From assembly GCF_902859645.1 (NCBI RefSeq), contig NZ_CADIJR010000001.1, positions 186,001-250,000 of the forward strand: 64,000 bases of DNA, in the 5' to 3' direction. Both the position numbers and the translations under genes were made by a program. This stretch comes from Achromobacter insuavis (GTDB lineage Bacteria > Pseudomonadota > Gammaproteobacteria > Burkholderiales > Burkholderiaceae_B). Positions within the stretch are counted from its first letter, which is position 1; each line of letters begins with the position of its first letter. The notes beneath the pieces are model-generated. The model was not told where the DNA came from, made no database searches, and worked only from the letters and a program-made list of their open reading frames with translations. Of this stretch, positions 21,465-32,420 are shown in pieces.

Positions 21465-23261
21465 TCAGGGTTGCAGGTGTTCCGCGACCGGGCCCAGGGC
21501 CAGCGCGGGCACATAAGTCAGGGCGCCTACCAGCAGGACCGCGCCGATCAGCAGCACCACGAAGAGGGGACCGGTGGTCGGCATGCTGCCGGGCCCGGCG
21601 GGCAGGCGGCGCTTGGCCGCCAGCGATCCGGCCATCGCCAGCACCGCGATGATGACGGCGAAGCGGCCGAACCACATGGCGATGCCCAGCAACACGTTGT
21701 AGAAGGGCGTGTTGGCGGACAGGCCGGCGAAGGCGCTGCCGTTGTTGTTGGCGGCCGAGGACAGGGCGTACAGGATCTCGGAGAAGCCGTGGATGCCGGG
21801 GTTCAGCACGCCGGCCTGGCCGGCCGTCACCGACACCGCCAGCGCGGTGCCGCCCAGCACCAGCAGCGGCGTCGCCAGGATCACGATCGAGACCATCTTC
21901 ATGTCGTAGGCCTCGATCTTCTTGCCCAGGTACTCGGGCGTGCGGCCGATCATCAGCCCGGCGATGAAGACGCCCAGGATGGCGAACGCCAGCATGCCGT
22001 AGAGGCCGGAGCCGACCCCGCCGTAGACCACTTCGCCCAGCTGCATCAGCAGCATCGGCGACAGTCCGCCCATGGCGCTCAGCGAATCGTGCATGCCGTT
22101 GACCGCGCCGCACGAGGCCGCCGTGGTGATGGTGGCGAACAGCGAAGTGGCGGCGATGCCGAAGCGGGTCTCCTTGCCCTCCATGTTGCCGCCCGGCGAG
22201 AGCGCGCTCATGGCGCTGTCGACGCCGGTCTGGGCGGTCATCGGATTGGGCTGCTGCTCGAAATAGGCGGTGCTCAAGGCGAACACGGCGAACAGCAGCG
22301 TCATGGCCGCCAGGATGGCGATGCCCTGGCGCCGGTTGCCGACCATCTCGCCGAAGGTGAAGCACAGCGCCGCCGGGATCACCAGGATCGCCAGCATCTC
22401 CAGGAAGTTCGACAGGGCCGTCGGGTTTTCATAGGGATGCGCGGAGTTGGCGTTGAAGAAGCCGCCGCCGTTGGTGCCCAGCATCTTGATCGCTTCCTGC
22501 GAGGCGACCGGGCCCATGGCCAGCGTCTGCGTCTGGGTGACCGCGGGGTCGGTCACGGGCTGGCCCTTGGCGTCCAGCACCGGCTGCCCCTGGGCATCCA
22601 CGCGCGGCTGGTCGTAATGCAGGGCTTCGACCGTCTGCACGTCCTGGTAGGGGCTGACGTTCTGGATCACGCCCTGGCTGACCAGCGCCAGCGCCAGCAC
22701 CAGCGACAGCGGCAGCAGCACGTACAGCGTGCTGCGCACCATGTCGGCCCAGAAGTTGCCCACCGTGGCCGAGCAATGGCGCGCCAGCCCGCGGATCAGC
22801 GCGAACAGCACCGCGATGCCGGTGGCGGCCGAGACGAAGTTCTGCACCGTCAGCGCCAGCATCTGCGTCAGGTAGCTCATCGTCGATTCGCCGCCGTAGC
22901 CCTGCCAGTTGGTGTTGGCCACGAAGCTGATGGCGGTGTTGAGCGAGGAATCGGGCGAGACGGCGCCCATGCCGGCCGGGTTCAGCGGCAGCAGGCCCTG
23001 CAGGCGTTGCAGCGCGTAGACCGCCACGATGCCCAGGATGTTGAAGGCGAGCACGGCCAGCGCATAGCGCTTCCAGCCCATTTCAGCCTGCGGGTCGATG
23101 CCCGCCAGCCGGTAGATGCCACGTTCCAGCGGGCGGCCCCAGGCGGTCAGCCGGGATTGCCCGTTTTCCATGGCGATGCGGATATAGCGCCCCAGAAAGG
23201 GCGCGATCGCGAGCAGGACCACCAGGTACACGACCAGCAGTCCGACGAATTCGGCAGTCAT
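21465..23261 (-). CDS. kdpA: Potassium-transporting ATPase KdpA subunit
   Basis: The 598-residue, roughly 10-helix K+-binding subunit of KdpFABC, related to the Trk/Ktr superfamily. The four selectivity-filter regions are visible, for example [36 protein letters not shown] and [11 protein letters not shown] Gln-rich loop ([19 protein letters not shown]) lies near residue 220. It overlaps the kdpF stop by one base (TGATG), a clear sign of coupled translation. Confidence 0.96.
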   Translation of the reverse strand: MTAEFVGLLVVYLVVLLAIAPFLGRYIRIAMENGQSRLTAWGRPLERGIYRLAGIDPQAEMGWKRYALAVLAFNILGIVAVYALQRLQGLLPLNPAGMGAVSPDSSLNTAISFVANTNWQGYGGESTMSYLTQMLALTVQNFVSAATGIAVLFALIRGLARHCSATVGNFWADMVRSTLYVLLPLSLVLALALVSQGVIQNVSPYQDVQTVEALHYDQPRVDAQGQPVLDAKGQPVTDPAVTQTQTLAMGPVASQEAIKMLGTNGGGFFNANSAHPYENPTALSNFLEMLAILVIPAALCFTFGEMVGNRRQGIAILAAMTLLFAVFALSTAYFEQQPNPMTAQTGVDSAMSALSPGGNMEGKETRFGIAATSLFATITTAASCGAVNGMHDSLSAMGGLSPMLLMQLGEVVYGGVGSGLYGMLAFAILGVFIAGLMIGRTPEYLGKKIEAYDMKMVSIVILATPLLVLGGTALAVSVTAGQAGVLNPGIHGFSEILYALSSAANNNGSAFAGLSANTPFYNVLLGIAMWFGRFAVIIAVLAMAGSLAAKRRLPAGPGSMPTTGPLFVVLLIGAVLLVGALTYVPALALGPVAEHLQP

Positions 23262-23350
23262 CAGAACTTCTCCGGTTTGAACAGGGCGACCAGCAGGTAC
23301 ACGAACAGCAGCGCGGACGTGATGCCGCTCAGCCAGTAGAGCCAGCTCAT
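23261..23350 (-). CDS. kdpF: K+-transporting ATPase small subunit KdpF
   Basis: A 29-residue single-helix peptide beginning MSWLYWLSG and ending in the characteristic ALFKPEKF. It stabilises the KdpFABC complex in the membrane. The start overlaps the stop of a still smaller upstream gene (ATGA), and the stop overlaps the kdpA start by one base. Length matches E. coli KdpF (29). Confidence 0.93.
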   Translation of the reverse strand: MSWLYWLSGITSALLFVYLLVALFKPEKF

Positions 23351-23445
23351 GGTTGCTCTCCCGAGGACAAGGCTTCGCAGAACGAGACCAGGGCGTAGGT
23401 CAGCCCGGCCATGACGGCGAAGATCGCGATATAGATGGCATCCAC
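23347..23445 (-). CDS. Small membrane peptide preceding kdpF
   Basis: A 32-residue peptide read from GTG 23445, beginning [17 protein letters not shown] and ending SSGEQP. A single hydrophobic helix spans residues 3-24. A strong GGGAGGA box lies about 8 nt before the GTG, and the stop overlaps kdpF by 4 nt (ATGA), so it belongs to the operon. Short uncharacterised peptides ahead of kdpF occur in several proteobacteria, but I know no established role. It may be a second KdpF-like accessory helix or may serve translational coupling. Confidence 0.7.
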   Translation of the reverse strand: MDAIYIAIFAVMAGLTYALVSFCEALSSGEQP

Positions 23446-23589
23446 GTTTTTCCTCCCGGGAGCGGGCTCCCTTCGAACGACGGGCCCGGGCGGCAAAAGG
23501 GGATGCGGACCGCGCGGGCGAAGTGACCAATCAGGACACCGGCAGGTTACGGAGCAGGGGGTAAAAACGGGGTATAGCTTTGGCGGGGG

Positions 23590-23608
23590 GGTGTAAACGG
23601 AACGTAAA
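23590..23608 (-). promoter_or_regulatory. Predicted KdpE operator
   Basis: On minus the site reads TTTACGTTCCGTTTACACC. Two TTTAC half-sites begin 11 nt apart, the periodicity expected for an OmpR-family dimer, and TTTACACCCC matches the right half of the E. coli kdp operator as I recall it. It is 145 bp before the first gene of the operon. A TATACC hexamer 15 nt downstream could be the -10 element of an activator-dependent promoter. Confidence 0.65.
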
Positions 23609-23877
23609 GACGCGCTGGCATCATCCGGTCTGCGGATGCGCCGCGATGGCGCGGCGCGAGTGCCCGGAAGCGGGCGGCGGGGCCGGGGGGAGTTGAGGCT
23701 GGCTCAAAATCGGGCCCGCCGGCAGCCTCCGGAAAGCGGGTTTGGGTCGAAAAAATCCCAATATTTAGAACAGAGACGCCAAGATGCACTACTGTGGTGC
23801 ATGGAATATGTAAATGAATGCGCCGAATTAGGGCATTCCCCTAGTGTGGCATTCCCGCATCTGGTGCAGAATCTCTT

Positions 23878-24041
23878 CCCATGCAGGTGAGGAGACAAAG
23901 CCCTGCATGGGCAATTACCGGCGGCACCGGTACATAAAAAAGTAGCAGTACTCAAGAAAAGCAAAACGCACAACGGCTGGCACCAGGCAGTGCCGGCCGT
24001 TGTCGCATAAAAAGCCCGTATTCCGCACGCCAGGGTTTTTT
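23878..24041 (+). ncRNA. Candidate structured RNA or leader upstream of the symporter
   Basis: Successive stems: CCCATGCAGG/CCTGCATGGG (perfect 10 bp, loop containing AGGAGA), ACCGG/CCGGT, then ACAACGGCTGGCAC pairing with GTGCCGGCCGTTGT (14 bp, one G-U, 6-nt loop), ending in AAAAAGCCC/GGGTTTTTT with a T6 run. The order of stems closed by a terminator-like hairpin suggests a small RNA or an attenuated 5' leader. It matches no RNA family I recognise. Strand is inferred from the final T-run. Confidence 0.35.
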
Positions 24042-24088
24042 CCAGCGCCGCGTTTCGCGATATTCCCCAGGTTTCGCTCACGCTAGCT

Positions 24089-24364
24089 ATGCCGGAATCC
24101 CGCGTTTCCTCCAAACCCGTCCCCACGCGCTACTGGCGCCGCAATGTGCGGCTGATCGTGTTGCTGCTGGTCGTCTGGGCGACGTTGACCTTCGTTCCAT
24201 CCTATTTCGCCCGCAGCCTGTCGTTCGACTTCATCGGCTGGCCGTTCTCGTTCTGGATGGCGGCCTACGGCGCGCCGCTGGCCTATCTCATCATCATCGG
24301 CATCTATGCGCGGATCATGAACCGCGCCGACCAGCGCTCGGAAGAGGCCAAGGGGGACGCCTGA
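24089..24364 (+). CDS. DUF4212 small subunit of a sodium:solute symporter
   Basis: A 91-residue protein with two membrane helices (about 24-44 and 55-78), matching the small accessory subunit (DUF4212) that accompanies VC_2705-type symporters. RYWRRNVRLI, the first helix with FVPSYFARSLSFDFIGWPFSFWMAAYGAPL and IYARIMNRADQ are typical. Its stop overlaps the large-subunit start by one base (TGATG). No strong Shine-Dalgarno precedes ATG 24089. Confidence 0.9.
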   Translation: MPESRVSSKPVPTRYWRRNVRLIVLLLVVWATLTFVPSYFARSLSFDFIGWPFSFWMAAYGAPLAYLIIIGIYARIMNRADQRSEEAKGDA

Positions 24365-26457
24365 TGCCGTTCGGCGGAGATACCCCGCAGCAATTCAGCA
24401 TCCGGCTGCGCCGCATCTACGTGCTGTACACGGCCGGCTTCGCGCTGATGATCCTGTTGATGGCGCTGGCCGAGATCCTGGGCCTGCCGCGCAACTGGAT
24501 CGGCTACGTGTTCCTGTTGGTCACGGTCAGCCTGTACGCGGGCATCGGCATCGTCTGCCGCACCTCGGACCAGGTCGAATACTACGTGGCCGGCCGGCGG
24601 GTGCCGGCCTTCTACAACGGCATGGCCACCGCCGCGGACTGGATGTCGGTGGCTTCCTTCATCGGCGTCGCCGGCACGCTGTACCTGACGGGCTACGGCG
24701 GACTGGCCTACATCATGGGCTGGACCGGCGGCTACGTGCTGGTGGCGATGCTGCTGGCGCCGTACCTGCGCCGCTTCGGCCAATACACCATTCCCGATTT
24801 CATGGGGGCGCGCTACGGCGGCAACCTGCCGCGGCTGGCGGGCGTGGCCTGCGCCATCCTCTGTTCGTTCACCTACCTGGTGGCGCAGATCTACGGCGTG
24901 GGCATCATCACCACGCGCATGACCGGCATTTCGTTCGAGCTGGGCATCTTCGTGGCCCTGGGCGGCATGCTGGTCTGTTCGTTCCTGGGCGGCATGCGCG
25001 CCGTCACCTGGACCCAGGTGGGGCAGTACATCATCCTGGTCATCGCCTACCTGGTGCCGGTGGTGTGGCTGTCGATCAAGCACACCGACATGCCGGTGCC
25101 GCAGCTGTCGGCCGGCGCGGTGCTGCAGCAGGTGACCGAAAAAGAGGTCTACCTGCAGAACGATCCGGCCGAGATCGAGGTGCGCCGCCTGTGGCAGGAG
25201 CGCGCCGACGAGATGGCGCAGCGGGTGCGCGACCTGCCCGAGTCCTGGGCGCTGGAAAAGGACAAGCTGCGCAGCCGCCTGGCCCAGCTCAACGCCGGCG
25301 ACGCGCCGATGGTCGAGATCCGTTCGGTCGAACGCGAACTGGCGGCCTTTCCGCCCAATGTGGAGGAGGCCAGGATCGCCTGGTCTCAGGCCAAGGCCAC
25401 CTTCGAGGCGCGCGCCGCGCCGCTGACCCCGCATGCCGAGCCCTTTCCATCTGAAGATCCGGAGGAACGGCGCAACATGCGCATCAATTTCCTGGCGCTG
25501 GTGCTGTGCCTGATGCTGGGCACCGCGGGCATGCCGCACATCCTGATGCGTTCATACACCACCTCGTCGGTGATCGAGGCGCGCCGCTCGGTGTGCTGGT
25601 CGCTGCTGTTCATCCTGCTGCTGTATTTCATGGCGCCGGCGCTGGCGCTGCTGGTGAAGTACGAGGTCTACACGCAGGTGGTGGGGTCGAATTTCCTCAG
25701 CCTGCCGAACTGGGTGCATGCCTGGAGCGCGGTCGACAGCAATCTGCTGGACGTCACCGACATCAACCGCGATGGCGTGGTGCAGCTCAGCGAGATCAGC
25801 ATCGGCGCGGACGTGGTGGTGCTGGCCATGCCCGAGATCGGCGGCTTGCCCTATGTGATCTCCGGGCTGGTGGCGGCGGGCGGCCTGGCGGCGGCGCTGT
25901 CCACCGCCGATGGCCTGCTGTTGACCCTGTCCAATTCGCTGTCGCACGACATGTGGTACCGGATGGTGTCGCCGCGCATGTCGGCGGCGCGGCGGGTGAT
26001 GGTGTCCAAGATCCTGCTGCTGGTGGTGGCGTTCGGCGCGGCCTGGGTGGCGGCGCGCAAGCCGGCCGACATCCTTTTCATGGTGTCGGCGGCGTTCTCG
26101 TTCGCGGCCTCGTCGTTCTTCCCGGCGCTGGTGATGGGCGTGTTCTGGCGCCGCGCCAACAAGTGGGGCGCCACGCTCGGCATGGCGGCGGGCCTGCTGG
26201 TGACGTTTGCCTACATGACACACACGCATCCGTGGCTGCGGGAATGGGTGCTGGGGATCTCGCGGACCCAGCCGGTGGACCTGTGGTGGGGCATCCAGCC
26301 GATCGCGGCCGGGGTGTTCGGCGCGCCGGTGGCGTTCCTGACGATCATCGTGGTGTCGCTGCTGACGCCGCCGCCCGACCGCGCCACGTTGGCGCTGGTG
26401 GACTACCTGCGCCATCCGGGCGCGCCGAAGCCGCCCGCGGAAAACGGCACGGCCTGA
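24364..26457 (+). CDS. Sodium:solute symporter large subunit (VC_2705 subfamily, ActP-like)
   Basis: A 697-residue inner-membrane transporter of the SSS family with about 13 helices. Recognisable parts are the N-terminal QVEYYVAGRRVPAFYNGMATAADWMSVASFIG and the GLAAALSTADGLLLTLSNSLSHD core. A roughly 130-residue hydrophilic, charged insert lies at about residues 245-370, with coiled-coil-like character (RRLWQERADEMAQRVRDL). Relatives move acetate, propionate or other short monocarboxylates with Na+; the substrate here is unproven. It is translationally coupled to DUF4212. Confidence 0.9.
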   Translation: MPFGGDTPQQFSIRLRRIYVLYTAGFALMILLMALAEILGLPRNWIGYVFLLVTVSLYAGIGIVCRTSDQVEYYVAGRRVPAFYNGMATAADWMSVASFIGVAGTLYLTGYGGLAYIMGWTGGYVLVAMLLAPYLRRFGQYTIPDFMGARYGGNLPRLAGVACAILCSFTYLVAQIYGVGIITTRMTGISFELGIFVALGGMLVCSFLGGMRAVTWTQVGQYIILVIAYLVPVVWLSIKHTDMPVPQLSAGAVLQQVTEKEVYLQNDPAEIEVRRLWQERADEMAQRVRDLPESWALEKDKLRSRLAQLNAGDAPMVEIRSVERELAAFPPNVEEARIAWSQAKATFEARAAPLTPHAEPFPSEDPEERRNMRINFLALVLCLMLGTAGMPHILMRSYTTSSVIEARRSVCWSLLFILLLYFMAPALALLVKYEVYTQVVGSNFLSLPNWVHAWSAVDSNLLDVTDINRDGVVQLSEISIGADVVVLAMPEIGGLPYVISGLVAAGGLAAALSTADGLLLTLSNSLSHDMWYRMVSPRMSAARRVMVSKILLLVVAFGAAWVAARKPADILFMVSAAFSFAASSFFPALVMGVFWRRANKWGATLGMAAGLLVTFAYMTHTHPWLREWVLGISRTQPVDLWWGIQPIAAGVFGAPVAFLTIIVVSLLTPPPDRATLALVDYLRHPGAPKPPAENGTA

Positions 26458-26529
26458 GCGTGGCGGGGGCGCCGGGCGGCCCGGACACGCGCCGGCGGCG
26501 GCCGGACCCGGGCTTGCGCCCGGGACGGC

Positions 26530-26855
26530 TCAGTGCGACACGGACTTCGAGAAGACGTTCATGACCACCACGCCGGCGATGATCAGGCCGATGCCGATCA
26601 GCGCGGGGGTGTCCAGGTGCTGCTTGAAGAACAACGCGCCGACGATGGAGATCAGCACGATGCCCACGCCCGACCAGATGGCGTAGGCGATGCCGACCGG
26701 CACCTCGCGCAGCGTCAGCGACAGGAAGTAGAACGAGATCATGTAGCCGAACACCGTCACGACCGACGGCAGCAGGCGCGAAAAGCCGTCGGAGCTTTTC
26801 AGGGCGCTGGTGGCGAAGATCTCGGCGATGATGGCGATGCCCAGGTAGAGCCACT

Positions 26856-26859
<4 letters not shown>
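26530..26859 (-). CDS. Small multidrug resistance (SMR/EmrE-type) transporter
   Basis: A 109-residue, four-helix proton antiporter. The essential glutamate is E13 ([11 protein letters not shown]), and the [16 protein letters not shown] segment carries the conserved Trp. EmrE/QacE members export quaternary ammonium compounds and other lipophilic cations. The start overlaps the stop of the Smr-domain gene by 4 nt (ATGA), so it is third in a trxB-smr-SMR operon. An unrelated GC-rich 70-bp gap separates it from the symporter. Confidence 0.9.
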
Positions 26860-28500
<1,641 letters not shown>

Positions 28501-28521
28501 TTAGGTTAACGCCCAATTATA

Positions 28522-30909
28522 ATGAGCCGCATGCCGCGTATCTCGACTGCTTCTCCGCGCGCTTCGCGCAACACCCGCAACGGGCCTTCGCCGCTGCAGA
28601 CGCGTATCTCCGCGTTGCTGCGCGAAGCCCGCTGGATCCTCTTCGCCGCCCTGGCCGCCTGGCTCACGCTGGTGCTGGCCACCTGGAGCGCCGCCGACCC
28701 GGGCTGGTCCCATTCCGTCCCCGCCGGGACCATCCATAACAGGGGCGGAACCCTCGGCGCCTACCTGGCGGACATCCTGCTGTACCTGTTCGGTTTCTCC
28801 GCCTGGTGGTGGGTCATCCTGCTGCTGCACCGGGTGCGGGCGGGTTACCGCCGCCTCGCCAGCCATCTTCGCGTTACCAATGGTAAGCAGCCGGAAGTGT
28901 TGCCGCGCGTCCACTGGGAAGAGGGCATCGGCTTCTTCCTGCTGCTGATCGGCTCGCTGGGCATGGAAGCCCTGCGTCTGGCCAGCCGCGGCACCCACCT
29001 GCCGGGCGCCTCGGAAAGCGCCAGCGGCGCCGGCGGCGTCATCGGCCACACCCTGGCCGACCTGATGGGCCGCAGCATCGGTTTCACCGGCAGCACGCTG
29101 GCCTTCCTGGTGATGCTGGCGATCGGCCTGAGCCTGTTCTTCTCGTTCTCGTGGCTGACCGTGGCCGAGCGCGTCGGCTCCTGGCTCGAAGGCCTGGTGC
29201 GCCGGGTGCGCAATTCCTACGCCGCGCGCGAAGACCGCAAGGTCGGCGAGGTGGCCAAGGCCGTGCGCACCGAGCAGGTGGTGGCCAAGCAGGAAAAGCT
29301 GGTGCATGAACAACCGGTGCGCATCGAGCCGGCGATCACCGTGGTGCCCAAGTCCGAACGCGTCGAAAAGGAAAAGCAGCAATCGCTGTTCTTCGCCCCG
29401 CCGCCGGGCGGCGAGGGCGACCTGCCGGCCATCAGCCTGCTGGATCCGCCCCTGGCCAACCAGGAAACCGTGTCGGCCGAGACCATCGAATTCACCTCGC
29501 GCCTGATCGAAAAGAAACTGGCCGACTTCGGCGTGTCCGTCACCGTGGTGGCGGCGCAGGCCGGCCCGGTCATCACGCGTTACGAAATCGAGCCGGCCAC
29601 CGGCGTCAAGGGCAGCCAGATCGTCAACCTGGCCAAGGACCTGGCGCGCGCGCTCAGCCTGGTCAGCATCCGGGTGGTGGAAACCATTCCGGGCAAGAAC
29701 CTGATGGGCCTGGAACTGCCCAACCCGCGCCGCCAGGTGGTGAAGCTGTCCGAGATCCTGGGGTCGCAGACCTATCACGCCAGCCATTCGGTGGTGACCA
29801 TGGCGCTGGGCAAGGACATCGCCGGCAACCCGGTGGTGGCCGACCTGGCCAAGATGCCGCACCTGCTGGTGGCGGGCACCACCGGATCGGGCAAGTCGGT
29901 CGGGATCAACGCCATGATCCTGTCGCTGCTGTACAAGGCCGACGCCTCGCACACCCGCCTGATCCTGATCGACCCGAAGATGCTCGAAATGAGCGTCTAC
30001 GAAGGCATTCCGCACCTGCTGGCGCCGGTGGTCACGGACATGCGCCATGCCGCCAATGCGCTGAACTGGTGCGTGGGCGAAATGGAGAAGCGCTACCGCC
30101 TGATGAGCAAGATGGGCGTGCGCAACCTGGCCGGCTACAACACCAAGATCCGCGACGCCATCAAGCGCGAGGAACCGATCCCGAATCCGTTCTCGCTGAC
30201 GCACGACCAGCCCGAGCCGCTGTCGCCGCTGCCCACCATCGTGGTGGTCATCGACGAGCTGGCCGACCTGATGATGGTGGTGGGCAAGAAGATCGAAGAA
30301 CTGATCGCCCGCCTGGCGCAGAAGGCGCGCGCGGCCGGCATTCACCTGATCCTGGCGACGCAGCGTCCCAGCGTCGACGTCATCACCGGCCTGATCAAGG
30401 CCAACATCCCGACCCGCATCGCCTTCCAGGTGTCGTCCAAGATCGACTCGCGCACCATTCTCGACCAGATGGGCGCGGAGACCCTGCTGGGCCAGGGCGA
30501 CATGCTCTACATGCCGCCGGGCACCGGCCTGCCGGTGCGCGTGCACGGCGCCTTCGTCAGCGATGACGAAGTGCACCGCGTGGTCGAAAGCCTGAAGGCG
30601 CAGGGCGAGCCGAACTATGTCGAGGGCCTGCTGGAAGGCGGGCTGGACGGCGACGGCGGCGAAGGCGCCAGCAGCGTCACCGGCATCGGCGGCGACGCCG
30701 AGTCGGACCCGATGTACGACCAGGCCTGCGAGGTGGTGCTCAAGCATCGCCGCGCCTCGATCTCGCTGGTGCAGCGCCACCTGCGCATTGGTTACAACCG
30801 TGCGGCGCGGTTACTGGAACAGATGGAGCAATCGGGTATCGTGTCGGCGATGCAGTCCAATGGCAACCGGGAGATCCTGGTGCCCGCCGCCGCTCGAGAG
30901 GAAGCATGA
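28522..30909 (+). CDS. ftsK: DNA translocase FtsK
   Basis: A 795-residue septal DNA pump for chromosome dimer resolution. It has four N-terminal membrane helices (about 37-220), a short charged linker, the alpha/beta motor with Walker A GTTGSGKS and Walker [13 protein letters not shown], and the C-terminal gamma winged helix ([19 protein letters not shown]). The linker is much shorter than in E. coli FtsK. A TATAAT at 28518-28523 overlaps this first ATG; if it is the -10 element, the start would be the ATG at 28531. The stop overlaps lolA by 4 nt. Confidence 0.95.
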   Translation: MSRMPRISTASPRASRNTRNGPSPLQTRISALLREARWILFAALAAWLTLVLATWSAADPGWSHSVPAGTIHNRGGTLGAYLADILLYLFGFSAWWWVILLLHRVRAGYRRLASHLRVTNGKQPEVLPRVHWEEGIGFFLLLIGSLGMEALRLASRGTHLPGASESASGAGGVIGHTLADLMGRSIGFTGSTLAFLVMLAIGLSLFFSFSWLTVAERVGSWLEGLVRRVRNSYAAREDRKVGEVAKAVRTEQVVAKQEKLVHEQPVRIEPAITVVPKSERVEKEKQQSLFFAPPPGGEGDLPAISLLDPPLANQETVSAETIEFTSRLIEKKLADFGVSVTVVAAQAGPVITRYEIEPATGVKGSQIVNLAKDLARALSLVSIRVVETIPGKNLMGLELPNPRRQVVKLSEILGSQTYHASHSVVTMALGKDIAGNPVVADLAKMPHLLVAGTTGSGKSVGINAMILSLLYKADASHTRLILIDPKMLEMSVYEGIPHLLAPVVTDMRHAANALNWCVGEMEKRYRLMSKMGVRNLAGYNTKIRDAIKREEPIPNPFSLTHDQPEPLSPLPTIVVVIDELADLMMVVGKKIEELIARLAQKARAAGIHLILATQRPSVDVITGLIKANIPTRIAFQVSSKIDSRTILDQMGAETLLGQGDMLYMPPGTGLPVRVHGAFVSDDEVHRVVESLKAQGEPNYVEGLLEGGLDGDGGEGASSVTGIGGDAESDPMYDQACEVVLKHRRASISLVQRHLRIGYNRAARLLEQMEQSGIVSAMQSNGNREILVPAAAREEA

Positions 30910-31544
30910 TGAAGACGTTTCGTGGCCTGGCCGCCGGCCTGGCCTTCTGCCTGGTCCCGGCGTTGACGCCGGCCGCGGCGATGGCCGCCAGCGCGCAGGA
31001 ACAGTTGCGCGCGTTCGTGGGGTCGGTGACGGCGGCGACGGGCGCGTTTTCCCAATACACCGTCAATACGCAGGGGCGCACGCAGCCGGCGCAGACGGGC
31101 GTGTTCTCGTTCCAGCGGCCGGGCAAGTTCAAGTGGGCGGTGCAGAAGCCCTACGAGCAGCTGGTGATCTCGGACGGCAAGCAGGTGTTCCAGTTCGATC
31201 CGGACCTGGCGCAGGTGACCGAGCGCAAGGTGGATGCCGCCATCGGGACGTCGCCGGCGGCGATCCTGTTCGGGTCGGGGTCGCTGGAGCAATCGTTCGA
31301 TGTGTCGGCGTTGCCGTCCAAGGATGGCATCGATTGGCTGCGGGCGAAGCCGCGCACGGCGGATGCGGGGTTCTCCCGGGTGGATATCGGCATGAAGGAC
31401 AATCTGCCGGTGCGGGTGGAGCTGCTGGATTCGTTCGGGCAGACGACGCGGGTGGATCTTTCCGGGATCGTTCCCAATCCCAAGCTTGGGGAGGGGGAGT
31501 TTCGGTTTGTGGCGCCTAAGGGCGTGGATGTTGTCAAGATGTAG
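30906..31544 (+). CDS. lolA: Outer-membrane lipoprotein carrier protein LolA
   Basis: A 212-residue periplasmic chaperone that carries lipoproteins from LolCDE to LolB. Signal peptide residues 1-29 (cut near AAMAA-SA). The mature part matches Lol[36 protein letters not shown]-type core, [14 protein letters not shown] and a C-terminal [12 protein letters not shown]. It overlaps the ftsK stop by 4 nt (ATGA), so ftsK-lolA is one unit. In E. coli and many relatives rarA-serS come next; here they are 11.4 kb away. Confidence 0.95.
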   Translation: MMKTFRGLAAGLAFCLVPALTPAAAMAASAQEQLRAFVGSVTAATGAFSQYTVNTQGRTQPAQTGVFSFQRPGKFKWAVQKPYEQLVISDGKQVFQFDPDLAQVTERKVDAAIGTSPAAILFGSGSLEQSFDVSALPSKDGIDWLRAKPRTADAGFSRVDIGMKDNLPVRVELLDSFGQTTRVDLSGIVPNPKLGEGEFRFVAPKGVDVVKM

Positions 31545-31564
31545 TTGGGCGGTGGTGTTTGCTT

Positions 31565-31741
31565 CGTAGGCCGCCCGGCACGGGGCGCGCAGGCGGTGAG
31601 CGCGCCAACGATTGCGGTCCGGAGCGTTCGCTCCGGACTTTCCCTTTGTCATCTTCGTTGTCGCCTGCGGCGACTGCCTTCAGATTCCCTCGGGCGCATC
31701 GACGGCGCGCTCACCGCCTGCGCGCCCCGCGCCGGGCTACG
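31565..31741. repeat. 177-bp composite palindromic element downstream of lolA
   Basis: Outer arms at 31574-31604 and 31706-31736 are 31 nt long and inverted with one mismatch; CGTAG/CTACG extends them outward past a 4-nt bulge. Inside lie two further perfect hairpins, TCCGGAGC-GTTC-GCTCCGGA and GTCGCC-TGC-GGCGAC. It has no coding content. It resembles a REP-type or MITE-like intergenic repeat and sits at the left edge of the D-amino-acid block, 20 nt after the lolA stop. Confidence 0.8.
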
Positions 31742-31802
31742 GGTTTCGAGAAATGCGGCGCTGCTGGATCGCAGGGGGATGAGAGAGGTTTGCGTTGCCC
31801 GC

Positions 31803-31832
31803 AAAAAAAGGCCGCCCGGGCGGCCTTTTTTT
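31803..31832. terminator. Bidirectional intrinsic terminator
   Basis: AAAAAAAGGCCGCC and its exact complement make a near-perfect 30-bp palindrome with A/T runs on both sides. It sits between convergent lolA and ridA-like genes. The rest of the 440-bp gap (31545-31984) is the composite palindrome on the left and a REP-like element on the right. Confidence 0.88.
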
Positions 31833-31937
31833 GCATACGTGGCGTCTTGCGTCGTGATGCTGGTCGCTGCGCGCTTGCGGCGAGGTGTGGGCGGTGTTAC
31901 CTGAAGCGCGCAGCGGATGGCTGGTGCCAGGAGGGAC

Positions 31938-31997
31938 GCCCGGCCGTCCGAAGGCCGGGCAGCCCCCTTGGGGGGCCAGCTAGCTCACGCAGTGAGC
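31938..31997. repeat. REP-like triple hairpin at the ridA-like 3' end
   Basis: Three adjacent stems: GCCCGGCC/GGCCGGGC, GCCCCC-TT-GGGGGGC and GCTCAC-GCA-GTGAGC. The last one contains the stop codon of the RidA-family gene. The CCCCCTTGGGGG core resembles CCTCCTTGAGGGGGAGG in the element at 37731-37795, so both may belong to one repeat family. Confidence 0.6.
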
Positions 31998-32419
31998 GCG
32001 GCGTGGGGGCGTTTATAGGCCACGCAGTCGATTTCTACTTTCGCATCCACCATCAGCGGCGACTGCACGCAGGCGCGGGCGGGGGGATTTGCGCCGAAGT
32101 ATTCCTTGAAGACCTTGTTGAACGAGGGGAAGTCGCGGGCGTCGTCGAGCCAGACGCCGCAGCGGACGACGTGTTCGGGGCCGTAGCCGGCTTCCTTGAG
32201 GATCGCGAGGACCTGCTGGATGGCCTTGTGGGACTGGGCGACGGTGCCGCCTTCGATGACTTCGCCGTTTTCCATCGGGACCTGGCCCGAGACGTAGAGC
32301 CAGCCGTCGGCGGCGACGGCGCGGGCGAAGGGCATGTGGGAGCCGCCTTGGCCGGTGCCGCCGGCGACGCCGTAGCGGGTGATGCCGTTGTTGTCGGCGG
32401 TGGGGGTGGTGCTGCTCAT
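31985..32419 (-). CDS. RidA family reactive-intermediate deaminase
   Basis: A 144-residue YjgF/YER057c/UK114 protein. The family's active-site arginine region is PPARACVQSPLMVDAKVEIDCVAYKR, with Arg and Glu in the expected places. RidA proteins hydrolyse enamine/imine products such as 2-aminoacrylate released by PLP enzymes. It follows the N-acyl-D-amino-acid deacylase by one base and shares the strand with a PLP deaminase, which fits a role in clearing the enamine product. It is a little longer than RidA itself (128) because of N-terminal residues 1-15. Confidence 0.92.
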   Translation of the reverse strand: MSSTTPTADNNGITRYGVAGGTGQGGSHMPFARAVAADGWLYVSGQVPMENGEVIEGGTVAQSHKAIQQVLAILKEAGYGPEHVVRCGVWLDDARDFPSFNKVFKEYFGANPPARACVQSPLMVDAKVEIDCVAYKRPHAALTA

Positions 32420-32420
32420 G

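Larger units (their letters stand above)
23446..24088. other. Long intergenic region between kdp and the symporter operon
   Basis: 643 bp with no convincing protein gene. The left part (to about 23610) holds the kdp promoter and KdpE-like site. From 23740 the sequence turns AT-richer and carries several hairpins: TGCAC-N7-GTGCA (about 23784-23800), a 10-bp stem at 23878-23911, ACCGG-N5-CCGGT (23917-23931) and a 14-bp stem at 23970-24003. A terminator-like AAAAAGCCC/GGGTTTTTT element (24009-24041) follows. A 9-codon ORF beginning MHYCGAW overlaps the first hairpin. Confidence 0.5.

Noticed and set aside
23970-24003. The 14-bp hairpin as a minus-strand terminator
   Set aside because: The T-run on minus is interrupted (GCGTTTTGC), and no minus-strand gene lies upstream to be terminated.
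28518-28523. A perfect TATAAT in the trxB-ftsK gap as a promoter for either gene
   Set aside because: No -35 hexamer at a usable spacing on either strand, and it overlaps the first ftsK ATG. It is kept only as a caveat for the ftsK start.
28501-30780. A 759-codon minus-strand frame opposite ftsK
   Set aside because: Same cause: ftsK has intact motifs on plus, and the minus frame is His/Gln/Arg-rich without any domain.
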